Assembly: GCF_001718795.1 (NCBI RefSeq)
Contig: NZ_CP013438.1
Coordinates: 992,001-1,056,000 of the forward strand
DNA from: Burkholderia latens
Lineage (GTDB): Bacteria; Pseudomonadota; Gammaproteobacteria; Burkholderiales; Burkholderiaceae
Direction of reading: 5' to 3'
Length of the DNA: 64,000 bases
This document shows, one piece after another, positions 53,551 through 62,585 of the stretch. Under the pieces are notes generated by a model that was not told the DNA's origin, did not search any database, and worked only from the letters and a program-made list of their open reading frames with translations. Each line of letters begins with the position of its first letter. Positions within the stretch are counted from its first letter, which is position 1. Made by a program: the position numbers and the translations under genes.

Positions 53551-54957
53551 ATGGCGATGATGTCGGAATCGACGGGCACGCTGCAAGCGGCGCCTGCCAC
53601 GCAAGACGGGCCGCGCGCGTTGTCACAGACGCTCAGCGTGCGCGATGCGGTGATGATCACCGTGTCGGGCGTGACGCCCGCGAGCTCGATCTTCGTGATC
53701 GCGCCGTTCGCGATCCAGCAGGCCGGGAGCGGCGCGGTGCTGTCGTTCGTGCTCGGCGGCGTGCTCGCGCTCGCGTTCGCGCTCTGCTACGCGGAGCTCA
53801 GCGCCGCACACCGCAGCGCGGGCGGCGAATACGTGATGGCCAAGCGCGTGTTCGGCACGCTGCCCGGCTACCTGACCTTCATCACGGTGCTGTCCGTCAG
53901 CGTGTTCATTCCGGCCGTGCTCGCAAGCGGCGCCGCGCCATACCTGAACAACGCGCTCGGCACGCACTTCAGCAATCAGTCGGTCGCGTTGACGATCGTG
54001 CTGCTCAGCTACGTGCTCGGGATGCTGAACATCAAGACGAACGCGTGGATCACCGGCGCGTTTCTCGTCGTCGAAATCGGCGTGCTGATGCTGATCGCGG
54101 CGCTCGGCTTCGGCTCGCCGCATCGCGGCGCGGACGTGCTCGTCGCGCCGGTCGTCGCGAGCGGCACCGCGCTGGTGCCAGCGACGCTCGCGGCGATCGT
54201 GCCCGCGATCGGCACGGCGATCTTCTGCTACAACGGCTTCGGCTCCGCCGCGTATCTCGCCGAGGACCTGCGCGGCGGCAACCGCAACGTCGCGAAAGCC
54301 GTGATCTATTCGCTGCTGGTGATTCTCGTCGTCGAGCTGGTGCCGCTCACCGCGATCGTGCTCGGTGCGCCGTCGCTGACCGAGCTGACGAAGAGCGCGG
54401 ATCCGATCGGGTACGTCGTGCGCTCACTGAGCAATCCGGCGGTGTCGCGCGTGGTCAGCGGCGGGATCTTCCTGTCGGTGTTCAACGCGATCATCGCGAT
54501 CGTAATCACGATGGGGCGCCTGCTGTACAGCAGCGGCCGCCATGCGCTCTGGTCGCGCGGCTGCAATCGCGCATTTTCTACCATCCATCCGCGCTTCGAA
54601 TCCCCTTGGCTCGCGACGCTCGCGCTGGCGGCGCCGTCGTCGGGGCTCGTGTTCGTGTCAAGCCTCGACGAGCTGACCGCGTTCACGGTCGACCTGTTGC
54701 TGCTGATCTACCTCGTCGTCGGGCTGGCCGCGCTCGCAAGCCGCTTCGTGCGCCGCGACGTCGAACATCACTACCGGATGCCGCTGTGGCCGTTGACGCC
54801 GCTCGTCGCGGTCGCCGGGGCAGCGTACACGCTGTACACGACGCTCGCCACCGCGACGAAGCCGACCGACCTGATCATCATCGGCGGACTGCTGGCGGCT
54901 GCGCTTGCGATGTATGCGGTGTGGGCGCGTCACAGCGAGACGTTCCGTTCGCTGTGA
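53551..54957 (+). CDS. APC family amino acid/polyamine permease
   Basis: 468-residue, 12-TM transporter of the APC superfamily. The first helix region DAVMITVSGVTPASSIFVIAPF carries the unwound substrate-binding motif, and IGTAIFCYNGFGSAAYLAEDLRGGNRNVAKAVIYS is the TM6 equivalent. AGGAG precedes ATG 53551 (an ATG at 53509 is possible). It is cotranscribed with a P1 peptidase, suggesting uptake of an amino acid or small peptide derivative. Confidence 0.91.
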   Translation: MAMMSESTGTLQAAPATQDGPRALSQTLSVRDAVMITVSGVTPASSIFVIAPFAIQQAGSGAVLSFVLGGVLALAFALCYAELSAAHRSAGGEYVMAKRVFGTLPGYLTFITVLSVSVFIPAVLASGAAPYLNNALGTHFSNQSVALTIVLLSYVLGMLNIKTNAWITGAFLVVEIGVLMLIAALGFGSPHRGADVLVAPVVASGTALVPATLAAIVPAIGTAIFCYNGFGSAAYLAEDLRGGNRNVAKAVIYSLLVILVVELVPLTAIVLGAPSLTELTKSADPIGYVVRSLSNPAVSRVVSGGIFLSVFNAIIAIVITMGRLLYSSGRHALWSRGCNRAFSTIHPRFESPWLATLALAAPSSGLVFVSSLDELTAFTVDLLLLIYLVVGLAALASRFVRRDVEHHYRMPLWPLTPLVAVAGAAYTLYTTLATATKPTDLIIIGGLLAAALAMYAVWARHSETFRSL

Positions 54958-55013
54958 CCGTACCGGCACACCGAACCGCCAAAACACCGCAAAAACACTG
55001 GAGGAATTGCATC

Positions 55014-56114
55014 ATGCGCACGAGGGATCTCGGCATCCGCATCGGACTCGGTACGCCGGGCCGCTTCAACGCGATCACGGACGTCCCGGGTGTGCGGGTC
55101 GGGCATTGCACGCTGAACGTCGAGAACGGCGACGCATCGATCCACACCGGCGTCACGATCATCGAGCCGCGCGCGGGCGCCGCGCACGATTCACCGTGCT
55201 TCGCGGGCGTTCACGTGCTGAACGGCAACGGCGACGCGACCGGGCTCGAATGGATCCGCGAAGCGGGCCTGCTGACGACGCCGATCGCCTATACGAACAC
55301 GCACAGCATCGGCGCGGTGCGCGACGCGCTGGTCGCGAACGAACGCGAAGCGGCGGCCGGCCGCGTTTACTGGTGCATGCCTGTCGTAATGGAAACTTAC
55401 GACGGTGTGCTCAACGACATCTGGGGACAGCACGTGAGCGCCGCACACGTCGAGCGCGCTCTGGCCGCCGCGCAGTCGGGGCCCGTTGCCGAAGGCGGCG
55501 TCGGCGGCGGCACGGGGATGATTTGCCATGAGTTCAAGGGCGGGATCGGCACCGCATCGCGCGTGGTCGCGGGCGGCTGGACAGTCGGTGCGCTCGTGCA
55601 GGCGAACCACGGTGTGCGCGAGATGCTGCGCGTGGCCGGCTATCCGGTCGGCGAAGTGCTGCGGCACGTGCATTCGCCGTTCCGCGCCGCGCACGCGCAC
55701 GGCGAAGCAGGGATGGGCTCGATCGTCGTGACGCTCGCGACCGACGCGCCGCTGCTGCCGCATCAATGCACGCGGCTCGCGCAACGTGCGAGCGTCGGGC
55801 TCGCCCGCGCGGGCGGCGGCACCGAGGATTCGAGCGGCGACATTTTCCTTGCGTTCGCCACCGGCAACGATGGGCTGCCGGCCGCGAACTACGGCAGCAA
55901 GGGTGCGCCGGCGACGGCCGTGAAAATGGTGAACAACGACCATATCTCCGCGCTGTTCGTCGCGGCGGCCGACGCGGTGGAGGAAGCGATCGTGAATGCG
56001 CTGGTGGCCGGAACCGACGTCGAATCGCGCGGCGCGCGCGTCGAAGGCCTTGGGCCGGCGCGCTTGCTCGATGCGTTGCGCGAAGTCGGTTGGCGGCCGG
56101 CGCGCGGTGCGTGA
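55014..56114 (+). CDS. P1 family peptidase (DmpA/BapA-like aminopeptidase)
   Basis: 366-residue autoprocessing N-terminal nucleophile hydrolase. Family motifs: ITDVPGVRVGHCTL, HEFKGGIGTASRVV, and GMGSIVVTLATDAPLLPHQ, where Ser236 is the expected nucleophile exposed by cleavage after Gly235. DmpA-type enzymes release N-terminal amino acids (some D-residues), and BapA-type enzymes cleave beta-amino-acid peptides such as beta-Ala-Xaa. No signal peptide, so cytoplasmic. GGAGG ribosome site, 56 bp after the APC permease. Confidence 0.92.
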   Translation: MRTRDLGIRIGLGTPGRFNAITDVPGVRVGHCTLNVENGDASIHTGVTIIEPRAGAAHDSPCFAGVHVLNGNGDATGLEWIREAGLLTTPIAYTNTHSIGAVRDALVANEREAAAGRVYWCMPVVMETYDGVLNDIWGQHVSAAHVERALAAAQSGPVAEGGVGGGTGMICHEFKGGIGTASRVVAGGWTVGALVQANHGVREMLRVAGYPVGEVLRHVHSPFRAAHAHGEAGMGSIVVTLATDAPLLPHQCTRLAQRASVGLARAGGGTEDSSGDIFLAFATGNDGLPAANYGSKGAPATAVKMVNNDHISALFVAAADAVEEAIVNALVAGTDVESRGARVEGLGPARLLDALREVGWRPARGA

Positions 56115-56252
56115 AACGGCATGCGCCGCCTCAGTCGAAGCGGCGAGGCGCGCAGTGACGGTGCGGCGACCGGCCGGCCCGTCTTGCGCGTGCACTGGCG
56201 ATGCGTGCAACGCGCGCGCGGCGGGCCGGGCCGTGACGACGCGGCGTCATGC

Positions 56253-56465
56253 TCAGCTGCCGAAGTAGACGTTGCAGAAGCTGACCGGGCCGACGCATGC
56301 GTTCGGGTCTTCCTGCGTCGGCCGATTGCGATCGACGCGACCGGCGGCCTGCGTCGCTTCGGCTCGGTTCGCCGGCTGCTGCGCGACATCGGCCGGCGCA
56401 GGCTGGGCATGCGCGACGGCGGCGGTGAGCGACAGGGCAACGAGGGCGAGGTGCAGCGGCTTCAT
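56253..56465 (-). CDS. Small secreted protein, hypothetical
   Basis: 70 residues with a clear signal peptide (MKPLHLALVALSLTAAVAHAQ) and a short mature part rich in Ala/Gln/Pro, ending in a Cys pair (NACVGPVSFCNVYFG). A GGAGA ribosome site supports it. No family recognised; small periplasmic proteins of this kind are common in Burkholderia. Confidence 0.7.
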   Translation of the reverse strand: MKPLHLALVALSLTAAVAHAQPAPADVAQQPANRAEATQAAGRVDRNRPTQEDPNACVGPVSFCNVYFGS

Positions 56466-56642
56466 TTTGGTTTCTCCAGGGTCGGTGCCAGTCTCGGTGG
56501 CAGTGACGCAACTATAGGCTCGCACTGCTTAAGGATTAAGCACCGCGGGTGGAGAGCTTATTTCCAATCGGAACAAGGATCATGTTGCGTGCGCATCGAT
56601 TCCGGGTCTTCCCGGTTGCTCACGGTCGGCAGGAGACGGTCG

Positions 56643-58826
56643 TCAATGACGATGGCGGTTGAACGGTGCGTCCTTGTCCAGCAGCGCACTGCGGATGAAG
56701 TGCAGACAGCCGACGATGCGCTGCATCTGGTGGCGCGCATCGGGCACTGCGTACCACGCGTGCAGCGCGTGCTGCGCGGCGCGGATCGCCAGGTTCACCG
56801 ACTTCAGCGTCCGCGCGTGATGCACGGGCGTCGGATCGTCGAAGAAGCGCGGCAGCTCGCGCAGCACCGGATCGACGGCCGTGGTCCAGCGCAGCGCCTG
56901 CGGCGGCTTCGATGCGCAGAAACCATGCAGTTCGTCGCGCAGGTCGATCACCGCATGGCCGACTTCGAGCGTCGACAGCATCCAGCGCAGCGCATCGCGA
57001 TGCTGACGCGTACGTCTGACGAGCAGCGTGCGCAGTTGCGCCATCAGGTCATGCGTGCTCGACTGGAAGCGCGCGGCGAGGCCGTCTCGCGGGCCTTCGC
57101 ACGCGAGCGTCACCTGGCGGCGCAGATCGTGTGCGATGCGCGCGGTGAGCCATGGCATGTGGGTCGGAAACACGACAGCGAACACGAGCGAGCACGCGAG
57201 CATCGCGACGACGATGGCAAAGCCGTTGTTGACCAGTAGTTCGGGCGTATACGCGATCGTGTTGTCGGGGCCGGCCAGCAGGCAGAAGAACACCGCGAAG
57301 CCGATCCCGTAGCCGGACAGGCCCGGCCGCATCGCGAGAAACGCACCGAGGCCCAGCACCGGCGCGAGTGCCGCGCACAGCAGCGGAAAGCCGTCGATGT
57401 TCGGATACACGTGGCACAGGTACACGTAGCCGGCGGCCGTCGCGAACGCCGCGCCGACCGCCATTTGCGCGACGAACTTCGGCGCACGCGGGGACGTCGA
57501 GCTCAGCGCGCACGCGATGGCGGTGGCGATCACGGCGAGCGAGCCGCTCGGCCATTCGGACGCGATCCAGAACGCGCTCATCGCACCGACGGCGACCAGC
57601 GTGCGCAGGAACGCGAAGCCGACAAAGAATGAATTGGTTTTCACCGCGTAGCGCGTGACCGAGCGTTCGAGCGCGCGATCGTCGCGGTCGAGCGATGCAT
57701 AGGTATCCGCATAACCGACGTACTCGCCGATGAAGCGATACATCAGCTCGATCGCCGTATCGAAATCGAGCACGCCACCGGCAGCATGCTCTTCGATCGC
57801 ACGACGCGACGCGCGGGCAGCCTTCGGCAACGCACGATGAAAGCGGCGCAGTTCGAGCAGCGCGCCCGTCGTCGACGCGATCCCGCGCTGCCGTTCGTCG
57901 CGCAACGCGGTGACTCGCTGCGCGAGCCCGTCGACGTGCGGCGCGAGCGCTTCGAGCACGGCGTCCGACCGGTTCGCGCGCAGGCGCTTCACGAGCTGGT
58001 GCAACGCATGCAACCGCGTGCACGCGTTCATGAACTCGCTGTTCAGCCGCGCGAGCCGGCGGCTGCGTGCGCGAATGTGCGGATCCTCGAACGACGCGAA
58101 TGCGCGATTGGCTTCGAAGCCGACGATCTCGTCGACGAAATCGGCGAAGCGCCGTTCGAAATCGCCGCGCGCGAGCTCGCCCGACAGCGCGCCGGCCGCG
58201 AACGCCGCGAACGTCACATGGCGGGTGCTCAATGACCGCATCAGTGCCTTCGCGGAGCTGAGCGGCAGGATCAGCGCGCTGACCGCGCCGGAGCACGCGA
58301 TACCCAGGGCGACTTCCGCGGCGCGCGTGAGCGCGGACTGGAACAGCGTCTGCGGCGTCATCACCGCCGGCAGGCCGATCAGCGCAGCGGTATAGCCGGC
58401 GAGCACGAACCCGTACCAGCGGAAGTGGCGATTGCGTACCGCGAGCGCGATGCATGCGCCGATCCACAGCGTGATGCCGGTCATGTACAGCTCCGGCTGT
58501 TGCGCGAACAGTCCGCCGAGCGCGAGTGCGGCGACGAGGCCCGCCGCCGTGCCGAGCACGCGGTAGAAGCTCTTCGCGAACACCATTCCCGACAGCGGCT
58601 GCATCAGCACGAACACGGTCGTCATTGCCGTGCGCGGCTGCGACATCTCGAGCCGCATCGCGATGCCCATCGCGAGCAGTGCAGCCAGCACGGTCTTCGC
58701 GAGGTGCAGCCAGATCAATCCGTCGCTCGAGGCCCAGTCGCGCGCGGCGCCGCCCAGCGGATCGAGCCAGGTTCTCCATCGTGCCGGTTCGATGGACGGT
58801 TGCTCGATCGCAGGTTGTGGCTTCAT
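56643..58826 (-). CDS. FUSC family transporter (AaeB/YccS-like)
   Basis: 727-residue fusaric-acid-resistance-family inner-membrane protein. Two halves each have a 6-TM FUSC core (first ~40-210 with RLEMSQPRTAMTTVFVLMQPLSGMVFAKSFYRVLGT; second ~410-560) separated by long cytoplasmic helices. Often works with a periplasmic adaptor to export aromatic acids; none is adjacent here. ATG 58826 is preferred over 58961. Divergent from a LysR gene in an AaeB/AaeR-like arrangement. Confidence 0.9.
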   Translation of the reverse strand: MKPQPAIEQPSIEPARWRTWLDPLGGAARDWASSDGLIWLHLAKTVLAALLAMGIAMRLEMSQPRTAMTTVFVLMQPLSGMVFAKSFYRVLGTAAGLVAALALGGLFAQQPELYMTGITLWIGACIALAVRNRHFRWYGFVLAGYTAALIGLPAVMTPQTLFQSALTRAAEVALGIACSGAVSALILPLSSAKALMRSLSTRHVTFAAFAAGALSGELARGDFERRFADFVDEIVGFEANRAFASFEDPHIRARSRRLARLNSEFMNACTRLHALHQLVKRLRANRSDAVLEALAPHVDGLAQRVTALRDERQRGIASTTGALLELRRFHRALPKAARASRRAIEEHAAGGVLDFDTAIELMYRFIGEYVGYADTYASLDRDDRALERSVTRYAVKTNSFFVGFAFLRTLVAVGAMSAFWIASEWPSGSLAVIATAIACALSSTSPRAPKFVAQMAVGAAFATAAGYVYLCHVYPNIDGFPLLCAALAPVLGLGAFLAMRPGLSGYGIGFAVFFCLLAGPDNTIAYTPELLVNNGFAIVVAMLACSLVFAVVFPTHMPWLTARIAHDLRRQVTLACEGPRDGLAARFQSSTHDLMAQLRTLLVRRTRQHRDALRWMLSTLEVGHAVIDLRDELHGFCASKPPQALRWTTAVDPVLRELPRFFDDPTPVHHARTLKSVNLAIRAAQHALHAWYAVPDARHQMQRIVGCLHFIRSALLDKDAPFNRHRH

Positions 58827-59015
58827 GAAAAGAAGGGGCGCGTGCGGTGTCGCGGCGCGTCCGGACGGGTCCGTTCGACTGATGAGGCGCCGATTGTAGG
58901 AGGGCGGCGCGTGCGCATTAACGCAGCTGCGGGGAAACGATAGTTGCATGCCGCGTAACAATCTGTCGCCCCTGCTGGAGGAAAATAGCGGCTCCGCTAC
59001 AGGTGGTTCACAGGA

Positions 59016-59963
59016 ATGGATACGCTACAAAACATGCGGGTGTTTACGCGCGTCGTCGAGACGGGCAGTTTCACCGCGGCCGCGCAATCGCTGAATTCCA
59101 CGACGGGCGCGATGTCGCGCGCGGTGTCGGAGCTCGAGGCGCGTTTGCGCACCCGTCTGATGAATCGCTCGACGCGCCGTCTCGCGCTGACGTCGGCCGG
59201 CGAAAACTATCTGCGGCGCTGCCGCCAGATCCTTGCCGACGTCGATCGCGCCGAGGAAGAAGCGAGCTGCGCGCACGAGCGGCCGGCCGGCGTGCTGCGC
59301 ATGCACAGCTTCGCGAGCGTCGGCCACCACTACGTGATGCCCGCACTGACGCGCTATCACGCGCAATACCCGGACGTGTCGATCGAATTGTCGCTGTCGC
59401 AGCGCATGCCCGACCTGTTCGACGGCACGAGCGACATGGCCGTCGTGACCGCATCGTCGCTGCCCGATTCCGAACTCGTGTCGCACCTGCTCGGCTCGAC
59501 GTTCAGCATTCTGTGCGCGTCGCCCGAGTACGTGAAGCGCCACGGCGCGCCGGCGCGCCCGCAGGAGCTCGGCGCACATGCTTGCCTGACGCTCTGCACC
59601 CCCGCATTCCCGACCCACGAATGGGTGCTGGAAGGCGCGGACGGCGTCGAGCAGATCCATGTTGCCGGGCCGGTTCAGACCAACACCGCAGAGTCCCTGG
59701 CGCTCGCGATTCGCGACGGTATCGGGATCGGCATGCTGCCGCTGTATTCGGCGATCGATGCGCTGCAGGACGGCACGCTCGTGCGCGTGCTGCCGAGCCA
59801 CATCCTGCAGAAGATGAACGTGTATGCACTGTACCCGTCGCGCCGCTTCATCGATGCGAAGGTGCGCACGTGGGTCGAGATGCTGCGTGCACAGGTGCCG
59901 GGGATGATCGCGCACGACGTCGAGACGCTGAACGCGATCGGCCGCGAACCGCAGGCCGCCTGA
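59016..59963 (+). CDS. LysR family transcriptional regulator
   Basis: 315 residues: HTH (LQNMRVFTRVVETGSFTAAAQSLNSTTGAMSRAVSELEARLRTRLMNRSTRRLALT) and effector domain of the CrgA/DsdC-like subclass. AGGA lies right before ATG 59016. Divergent from the FUSC transporter by 189 bp and probably its regulator, sensing an aromatic acid (inference by analogy to AaeR). Confidence 0.91.
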   Translation: MDTLQNMRVFTRVVETGSFTAAAQSLNSTTGAMSRAVSELEARLRTRLMNRSTRRLALTSAGENYLRRCRQILADVDRAEEEASCAHERPAGVLRMHSFASVGHHYVMPALTRYHAQYPDVSIELSLSQRMPDLFDGTSDMAVVTASSLPDSELVSHLLGSTFSILCASPEYVKRHGAPARPQELGAHACLTLCTPAFPTHEWVLEGADGVEQIHVAGPVQTNTAESLALAIRDGIGIGMLPLYSAIDALQDGTLVRVLPSHILQKMNVYALYPSRRFIDAKVRTWVEMLRAQVPGMIAHDVETLNAIGREPQAA

Positions 59964-60030
59964 GCGAAGTTCATGCGCGTGTCGCATGCGGCGGCGCATG
60001 CACACCGGTCGCCCTCGGCGACGCAAACCG

Positions 60031-60058
60031 CGCCCGCATGACCGACGTCATGCGGGCG
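60031..60058. terminator. 12-bp perfect hairpin between convergent genes
   Basis: CGCCCGCATGAC (60031-60042) and GTCATGCGGGCG (60047-60058) flank a CGAC loop between the LysR and DUF4148 genes. No T-run; likely bidirectional transcription end. Confidence 0.55.
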
Positions 60059-60066
60059 CGATGTGC

Positions 60067-60369
60067 TTACAGCGCGGGCTTCACGGCGACGCCCGACTCG
60101 GTCGCGCCGCCATTGGCCGGGCCATATGCGGCTTGCGCGGCCTTGCGCTCGGCGAGCCGCTTTGCCGCGAGGCGCTCCTGCGCGGCCATGAGGTCGTCGG
60201 GATAGTTGCCCGCGTCGCCGAGCGACGGGTTGTAGCCGACCGACTCGAGGTCGTACAGCTCCTGCAGCACTTGCGCGCGCGTAACGGGCGACTGGGCGGA
60301 CTGCGCGAACGACAGGGCCGGTGCGGCAAGCAGGACGGCAGCAGCAGCGGTGACGGCGAGCGATTTCAC
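60067..60369 (-). CDS. DUF4148 domain-containing secreted protein
   Basis: 100 residues from GTG 60369 (AGGAG 6 nt upstream): a signal peptide (ends SFAQ) and the DUF4148 core TRAQVLQELYDLESVGYNPSLGDAGNYPDDLMAAQERLAAKR. This family is abundant and lineage-restricted in Burkholderiales; function unknown, probably periplasmic. Confidence 0.9.
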   Translation of the reverse strand: MKSLAVTAAAAVLLAAPALSFAQSAQSPVTRAQVLQELYDLESVGYNPSLGDAGNYPDDLMAAQERLAAKRLAERKAAQAAYGPANGGATESGVAVKPAL

Positions 60370-60594
60370 GATGTTCTCCTGTAAGCGGGTGTGACGCCGG
60401 CTCGTCGATCGACGACCGATCCGAACCGTCGAAGCCAGTCTATGCAGCACGTGCGGCCGCAAAAACCCCGATTCCAGGCACGCAGCTTTCCAGATGACAC
60501 AACATTGGCGCGCCGTCCGCATCGATCGAACCCGTTTCATGCGACACGGGCAGGGCAGGCGGCCGGCGCGCGGTCAGAGGCTGCGCCGTCGCGA

Positions 60595-61737
60595 TCAGAA
60601 CCGCGTGCGCATCCCGATCGTGCCGACGATCTGATTCGCGGTGCTCGATGCGCCGCCCGACGTGTTGATGAACGCCTGGTAGCCGCGTCCGGACGCGTGC
60701 TGATACATCGCTTCCGCGTACAGGTCGGTGCGGCGCGACAGCTTGTAGACGGCCTGCAGGTCGACCTGGTGCCACTTCGGATCGGTGCCGTGCTTGCTGT
60801 CCGGGTTCGACACGCTGCCATCCGTATACACGTACGCAGCGCCCAGGCTGACGGCCGGCGTCACCGCGTAGCGCACGTTGACGTCGTAGTTGTTGAATGC
60901 GACCTGACCGGTCGAGCCGAACGAGCCCGTGTTGTCGTACTGCGAGCGCGTATAGACGAAACCGACCGTCGCCGGCCCGAACACGTAGCTGATGCCGCCG
61001 CCATACGTGCGCATGCGGTCCGCGCCCACCGACCAGCCGCCCTGGCTCACGCTCTTCGCTTCGGCCACGTCGGTCGCGCCGGGGCTCGCGCTCGTCGAGC
61101 CCTTCGTGCCGTTCATCTGCAGGTATGCGCCGGCCAGTTTCAGCGGGCCGTTCGTGTAGCTTGCGGCGACGCTGTACGCGCGGTTGCCCGCGAAGTTCGC
61201 CGAGTTCGAGAAGCCGTACAGCGCACCGACCTTGAAGCCGGCGATCGTATCGCTCGTGTACTTGACCGCGTTGTTGATGCGCACCGAGTGGTTCAGGTTG
61301 TCGTTGTCGAACGGGTGCGCGAAGCCCGCATCGCCGAAGTCGCCGGCCGTTGCGGACAGCGGCGCGACGAAGTCGACCATCGTGTCGTACTGGCGTCCGA
61401 GCGTCAGCGTGCCGTAGCCGGCCTGGCTGAGGCCGACGTAAGCATGCCGTCCGAACAGCTTGCCGTCCTGCCCGAGCGAACCGTTGTTCACGTTGAAGCC
61501 GTTCTCGAGCACGAACAGCGCCTTCAGGCCGCCGCCGAGATCTTCGCTGCCGCGCAGGCCGAAACGGCTGCCGTTGATCGTGCCGGACGCCATGCGCCAC
61601 TGCGCGGCGCCGTTCACGTTGTTGGTATAGGCGATGCCGGCGTCGATCAGGCCATACAGCGTGACCGCGCTTTGCGCGTGCGCGAGCGGGGCGAACAGCA
61701 CGGCGGCACATGCGCCGGCAATCAGGGTTTTATTCAT
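60595..61737 (-). CDS. Gram-negative porin
   Basis: 380-residue outer-membrane porin of the Burkholderia family: signal MNKTLIAGACAAVLFAPLAHAQ, first strand SAVTLYGLIDAGIAYTNN, RFGLRGSEDLGGGLKALFVLENGF, and a terminal Phe (GTIGMRTRF). The signal peptide and loop 3 region (AHPFDNDNLNHSVRINNAVKY) differ from the porin at 4 kb, so selectivity probably differs. AGGAG ribosome site. Confidence 0.95.
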   Translation of the reverse strand: MNKTLIAGACAAVLFAPLAHAQSAVTLYGLIDAGIAYTNNVNGAAQWRMASGTINGSRFGLRGSEDLGGGLKALFVLENGFNVNNGSLGQDGKLFGRHAYVGLSQAGYGTLTLGRQYDTMVDFVAPLSATAGDFGDAGFAHPFDNDNLNHSVRINNAVKYTSDTIAGFKVGALYGFSNSANFAGNRAYSVAASYTNGPLKLAGAYLQMNGTKGSTSASPGATDVAEAKSVSQGGWSVGADRMRTYGGGISYVFGPATVGFVYTRSQYDNTGSFGSTGQVAFNNYDVNVRYAVTPAVSLGAAYVYTDGSVSNPDSKHGTDPKWHQVDLQAVYKLSRRTDLYAEAMYQHASGRGYQAFINTSGGASSTANQIVGTIGMRTRF

Positions 61738-62047
61738 GCGGGGACTCCTGCGTGTGGAACGGGGTAATCAAAGTTCGGCGCAAGTGTAGGGGCGCGTGCG
61801 CCCGATTCCGCGCGCCGGCCCGCGAGCGCTCCATTGCGATGTGCGCAACAGTGCGTCATACGGCGTTCACAATCCGCCGCGGCAGCCGAATGGCGGGCGT
61901 TCGAGCGAATCGCGCGAGCCTTGCCGGGCCGCCGCCGCGCGGGCCGTGTCGCGCATGGACAACATGCGCGCCGGCGGCCACGGGAGTTGATCGGTGTGCC
62001 GTGCGCGTGGAGAATGGGCGGACCCCTGCCGAGCCAAGGAGACTTCG
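61738..62047. other. Divergent promoter region, 310 bp
   Basis: Between the porin and the VOC gene. It contains a small GGGCGC-GT-GCGCCC hairpin near 61790-61803. No gene or other element is evident. Confidence 0.4.
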
Positions 62048-62512
62048 ATGACCACGCATCACCGTCCTTCCTTCAGTGCCGCGTTGTGCTACCGCGATCC
62101 GAAAGCCGCGCTTGCGTGGCTCGAACGTGCATTCGGTTTCGCGCGCTCGCTCGTCGTCACGACGCCGGAAGGCGACATCGCGCATGCGGAAATGAAATTC
62201 GGCGACAGTCTCGTGATGATCGGCGGCACGTGGGCCGACTTCATCGCGTCGCCGGAAGACACCGACGGCCGCAATACCCAGCACGTGCACGTGCATCTGC
62301 CCGACGACGCGGATATCGACGCGCATTGCGAACACGCGCGCGCGGCGGGCGCGGAGATCCTGCAGGCGCCGGCCGACGCGTTCTACGGCGATCGGATGTA
62401 TCGCGCGCGCGATCCCGGCCGGCACGTCTGGACGTTCGGCAAGCACGTGCGCGACGTGACGAACGACGAGATGAGCGCGGCGACCGGGCTGACGATCGAA
62501 TCCTTCGACTGA
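62048..62512 (+). CDS. VOC family (glyoxalase/bleomycin-resistance-fold) protein
   Basis: 154 residues, two beta-alpha-beta-beta-beta modules: SAALCYRDPKAALAWLERAFGF and HVHVHLPDDADIDAHCEHARAAGAEILQAPADAFYGDRMYRARDPGRHVWTF. This PhnB/YdaG-like subgroup usually lacks proven enzyme activity. AAGGAG ribosome site. It lies 73 bp upstream of the CodA-family gene and may be cotranscribed. Confidence 0.9.
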   Translation: MTTHHRPSFSAALCYRDPKAALAWLERAFGFARSLVVTTPEGDIAHAEMKFGDSLVMIGGTWADFIASPEDTDGRNTQHVHVHLPDDADIDAHCEHARAAGAEILQAPADAFYGDRMYRARDPGRHVWTFGKHVRDVTNDEMSAATGLTIESFD

Positions 62513-62585
62513 GTGCGGCGCGCCTTGCCGACGCCGGTTTTCCCCACTACGCGGCGCGCTGGCGCCGCCTGACGCCGAGACCCAC

